Below are positions 15,410 to 16,728 of a DNA stretch of 16,728 nt, piece by piece; positions within the stretch are counted from its first letter, which is position 1; every line of letters begins with the position of its first letter. Origin of the DNA: Alistipes sp. (GTDB lineage Bacteria > Bacteroidota > Bacteroidia > Bacteroidales > Rikenellaceae); the NCBI GenBank assembly GCA_017391665.1, contig JAFOXS010000153.1, forward strand, positions 1 to 16,728, given 5' to 3'. The notes below the pieces were generated by a model. That model searched no databases. It saw only the letters and a list, made by a program, of their open reading frames with translations, and was not told the DNA's origin. The translations under genes were made by a program, and so were the position numbers.

Positions 15410-15414
15410 CTTTG
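15407..15414 (+). promoter_or_regulatory. Possible internal -7 element overlapping the recQ stop codon
   Basis: TAACTTTG matches TAnnTTTG and includes the recQ TAA itself, 22 bp before the exonuclease ATG. No TTG lies at the expected -33 distance, so this may be chance. Confidence 0.3.
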
Positions 15415-15436
15415 CCACTCAATATTATTGGGCATA

Positions 15437-16186
15437 ATGACTTTTCAACCTACCATAAGCAACGAGCAGACAGCCGAGTTACCCTCGGCTCGTTTCGACG
15501 GGCAGATAGTAATCGTCGATCGCGAGGAGCAGATTGAAAAGGTGTGCCGCGACCTGGCTGCGCAGCCCATCATCGGTTTCGACACCGAGACCCGCCCATC
15601 GTTCAAGGCAGGTGTGACGAACAAAGTAGCCCTTCTGCAACTATCAACCCCCGAACGGTGCTACCTGATACGTCTATGCCGCACAAAGCTGCACAATGCA
15701 CTACTCAAGATACTGAGCAATCCCAACATCATAAAGATCGGGGCCGACGTGCTGGGAGATCTTAGATCGTTGCACGCCCTGCGCCACTTCCACGAGCGGG
15801 GATTCATCGATCTGCAGCAGATCGCACCGGCATGGGGTATTGAGGAGAAGAGCCTGCGTAAGATGTCGGCCATCGTGCTGGGACAGAGAGTATCGAAGGC
15901 ACAGCGGCTCAGCAACTGGGAGGCATCGTCGCTCACACCACAGCAGCAACTCTATGCCGCCACTGATGCGTGGGTGTGCATCAAGATATACGAGAAGTTA
16001 CTCTCGACAGAGCCTCTGACCGAGCCCCGAATAGAAGAGGTGATAAGCGAGCATAACACCTCAAAGAGAGGCGATCAGGCGCAGAAAAGCGATGCACGTC
16101 GTCGCCGACCACGCCACCGTAACCCTAAAGCAAAAATAGAAAAACAGCAAGAATATGAGAGCAGAGATTTATCTTCGTCGAGGTAA
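15437..16186 (+). CDS. DEDDy-type 3'-5' exonuclease (RNase D/WRN exonuclease fold)
   Basis: 249-residue nuclease removing nucleotides from 3' ends of DNA or RNA. The three exonuclease motifs are complete: GFDTETRPSF (Asp49, Glu51), KIGADVLGDLRSL (Asp108) and YAATD (Tyr173, Asp177), the DEDDy class. The WRN-exonuclease-like layout, including FIDLQQIAPAWG and LSNWEASSLTPQQQLYAATD, favours a DNA-repair exonuclease over classical RNase D, which carries HRDC domains. The last ~45 residues form a basic, likely disordered tail (RRRRPRHR), possibly for nucleic-acid binding. I start at the ATG 15437-15439; a TTG nine bases upstream is weaker. It follows recQ by 27 bp and overlaps the next gene by 32 bp, so all three are probably cotranscribed. 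Confidence 0.9.
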   Translation: MTFQPTISNEQTAELPSARFDGQIVIVDREEQIEKVCRDLAAQPIIGFDTETRPSFKAGVTNKVALLQLSTPERCYLIRLCRTKLHNALLKILSNPNIIKIGADVLGDLRSLHALRHFHERGFIDLQQIAPAWGIEEKSLRKMSAIVLGQRVSKAQRLSNWEASSLTPQQQLYAATDAWVCIKIYEKLLSTEPLTEPRIEEVISEHNTSKRGDQAQKSDARRRRPRHRNPKAKIEKQQEYESRDLSSSR

Positions 16187-16728
16187 GGAGGAGTCGCTCC
16201 TGCGTCGCCACCCCTGGATCTTCTCGGGCGCCATCGAGCGCGTAAAGAGCGAGGGCGAACTTCGCGAGGGAGAGATTGTAGATGTATTTACCCGTTCGGG
16301 CGACTTCATCGCCCGCGGCCACTACCAGATAGGCTCCATCGCCGTGCGTGTGCTTACGTTCGAAGAGGAGGAGCAGATCGACCAGCAGTGGTGGAACCAG
16401 CGTATAGCCATCGCGCAGGATGTTCGTCGTGCGCTTGACCTTACCGACAACGAGCAGACAACATGCTACCGTCTGGTACATGGAGAGGGTGATTCTCTGC
16501 CTGGACTTGTAATTGATATCTATGGAACGACAGCCGTGGTGCAGTGCCACTCGGTTGGTATGTATCTTTCGCGTATGGCTATTGCCGAGGCCCTGCGTGA
16601 GGTTTATGGCGATCGCCTGACAGCCATATATGACAAGAGCTCGCAGACCGTGCCTTTCAAGGCTGGACTCAATGCCGTTGATGGTTATCTGTGGGGCCAC
16701 GCTGCAAGCAAGAGCAATATCGTATTGG
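16155..16728 (+). CDS. rlmI: Class I SAM-dependent 23S rRNA methyltransferase, RlmI type (3' end outside window)
   Basis: The first 191 codons of a PUA-domain methyltransferase; the gene runs past the right edge. RlmI makes m5C at position 1962 of 23S rRNA. The PUA domain (about residues 1-75) is recognisable from LRRGKEESLLRRHPWIFSGA, then EGEIVDVFTRSGDFIARGHY. Next comes RLVHGEGDSLPGLVIDIYG, a hallmark of this family before the catalytic domain. The SAM-binding motifs and catalytic cysteine would lie to the right and cannot be checked. The ATG at 16155 starts inside the exonuclease gene in another frame (32-bp overlap), implying coupled translation. Confidence 0.92.
   Translation, partial: MRAEIYLRRGKEESLLRRHPWIFSGAIERVKSEGELREGEIVDVFTRSGDFIARGHYQIGSIAVRVLTFEEEEQIDQQWWNQRIAIAQDVRRALDLTDNEQTTCYRLVHGEGDSLPGLVIDIYGTTAVVQCHSVGMYLSRMAIAEALREVYGDRLTAIYDKSSQTVPFKAGLNAVDGYLWGHAASKSNIVL

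Noticed and set aside
16125..16700. Open frame of 191 codons on the minus strand at the right edge
   Set aside because: It is antisense to rlmI, whose PUA and RLVHGEGDSLPGL segments are unmistakable.
1..16728. tRNA, rRNA, CRISPR array, insertion sequence or prophage
   Set aside because: I saw no spaced direct repeats, no transposase or integrase motifs and no tRNA-like ends on reading both strands by eye. A short tRNA or small RNA could still be missed without a covariance-model search.

Overview
The window looks like chromosomal DNA from a member of the Bacteroidota, most likely the order Bacteroidales. The Rikenellaceae/Alistipes group is a guess from overall feel, not shown. The evidence is: several promoter-like sites of the Bacteroidota form (TTG, about 20 bp, TAnnTTTG); almost no Shine-Dalgarno sequences; a TonB-dependent receptor with a carboxypeptidase-regulatory-like N-terminus; and the gene set rsfS-ftsH-cdsA-psd. 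Most genes are housekeeping. Base composition looks even, and I see no insertion sequence, phage gene, tRNA, rRNA or CRISPR array.

Layout. (1) 1-2556, minus strand: trpS followed by a ClC-family chloride channel gene that runs off the left edge. (2) 2557-2704: a compact divergent promoter region whose two -33 elements almost touch. (3) 2705-4009, plus strand: a VOC/glyoxalase-family gene broken by a one-base frameshift, then an OxyR-type regulator with both redox cysteines, then a terminator. (4) 4203-9596, plus strand: a probable operon rsfS, ftsH, cdsA, psd, an AI-2E-family membrane protein and a stand-alone riboflavin kinase. It has a promoter in front and a strong bidirectional terminator behind. 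The theme is ribosome hibernation, membrane proteolysis and phosphatidylethanolamine synthesis. (5) 13406-9660, minus strand: a probable metal-handling operon made of a PqqD-like protein, a secreted His/Cys-rich protein, a TonB-dependent outer-membrane receptor and a periplasmic HMA (CxxC) protein. Between the last two genes lies a 122-bp near-perfect palindrome. (6) 13487 to the right edge, plus strand: recQ, a DEDDy 3'-5' exonuclease and rlmI (cut by the edge).

The parts most worth a second look are the PqqD/His-rich/TonB/HMA cluster, the 122-bp palindrome, the ClC protein lacking both transport glutamates, the frameshifted VOC gene, the riboflavin kinase without its usual FAD-synthetase half, the apparently leaderless recQ transcript, and the helicase-exonuclease pair that mirrors the two halves of Werner protein.
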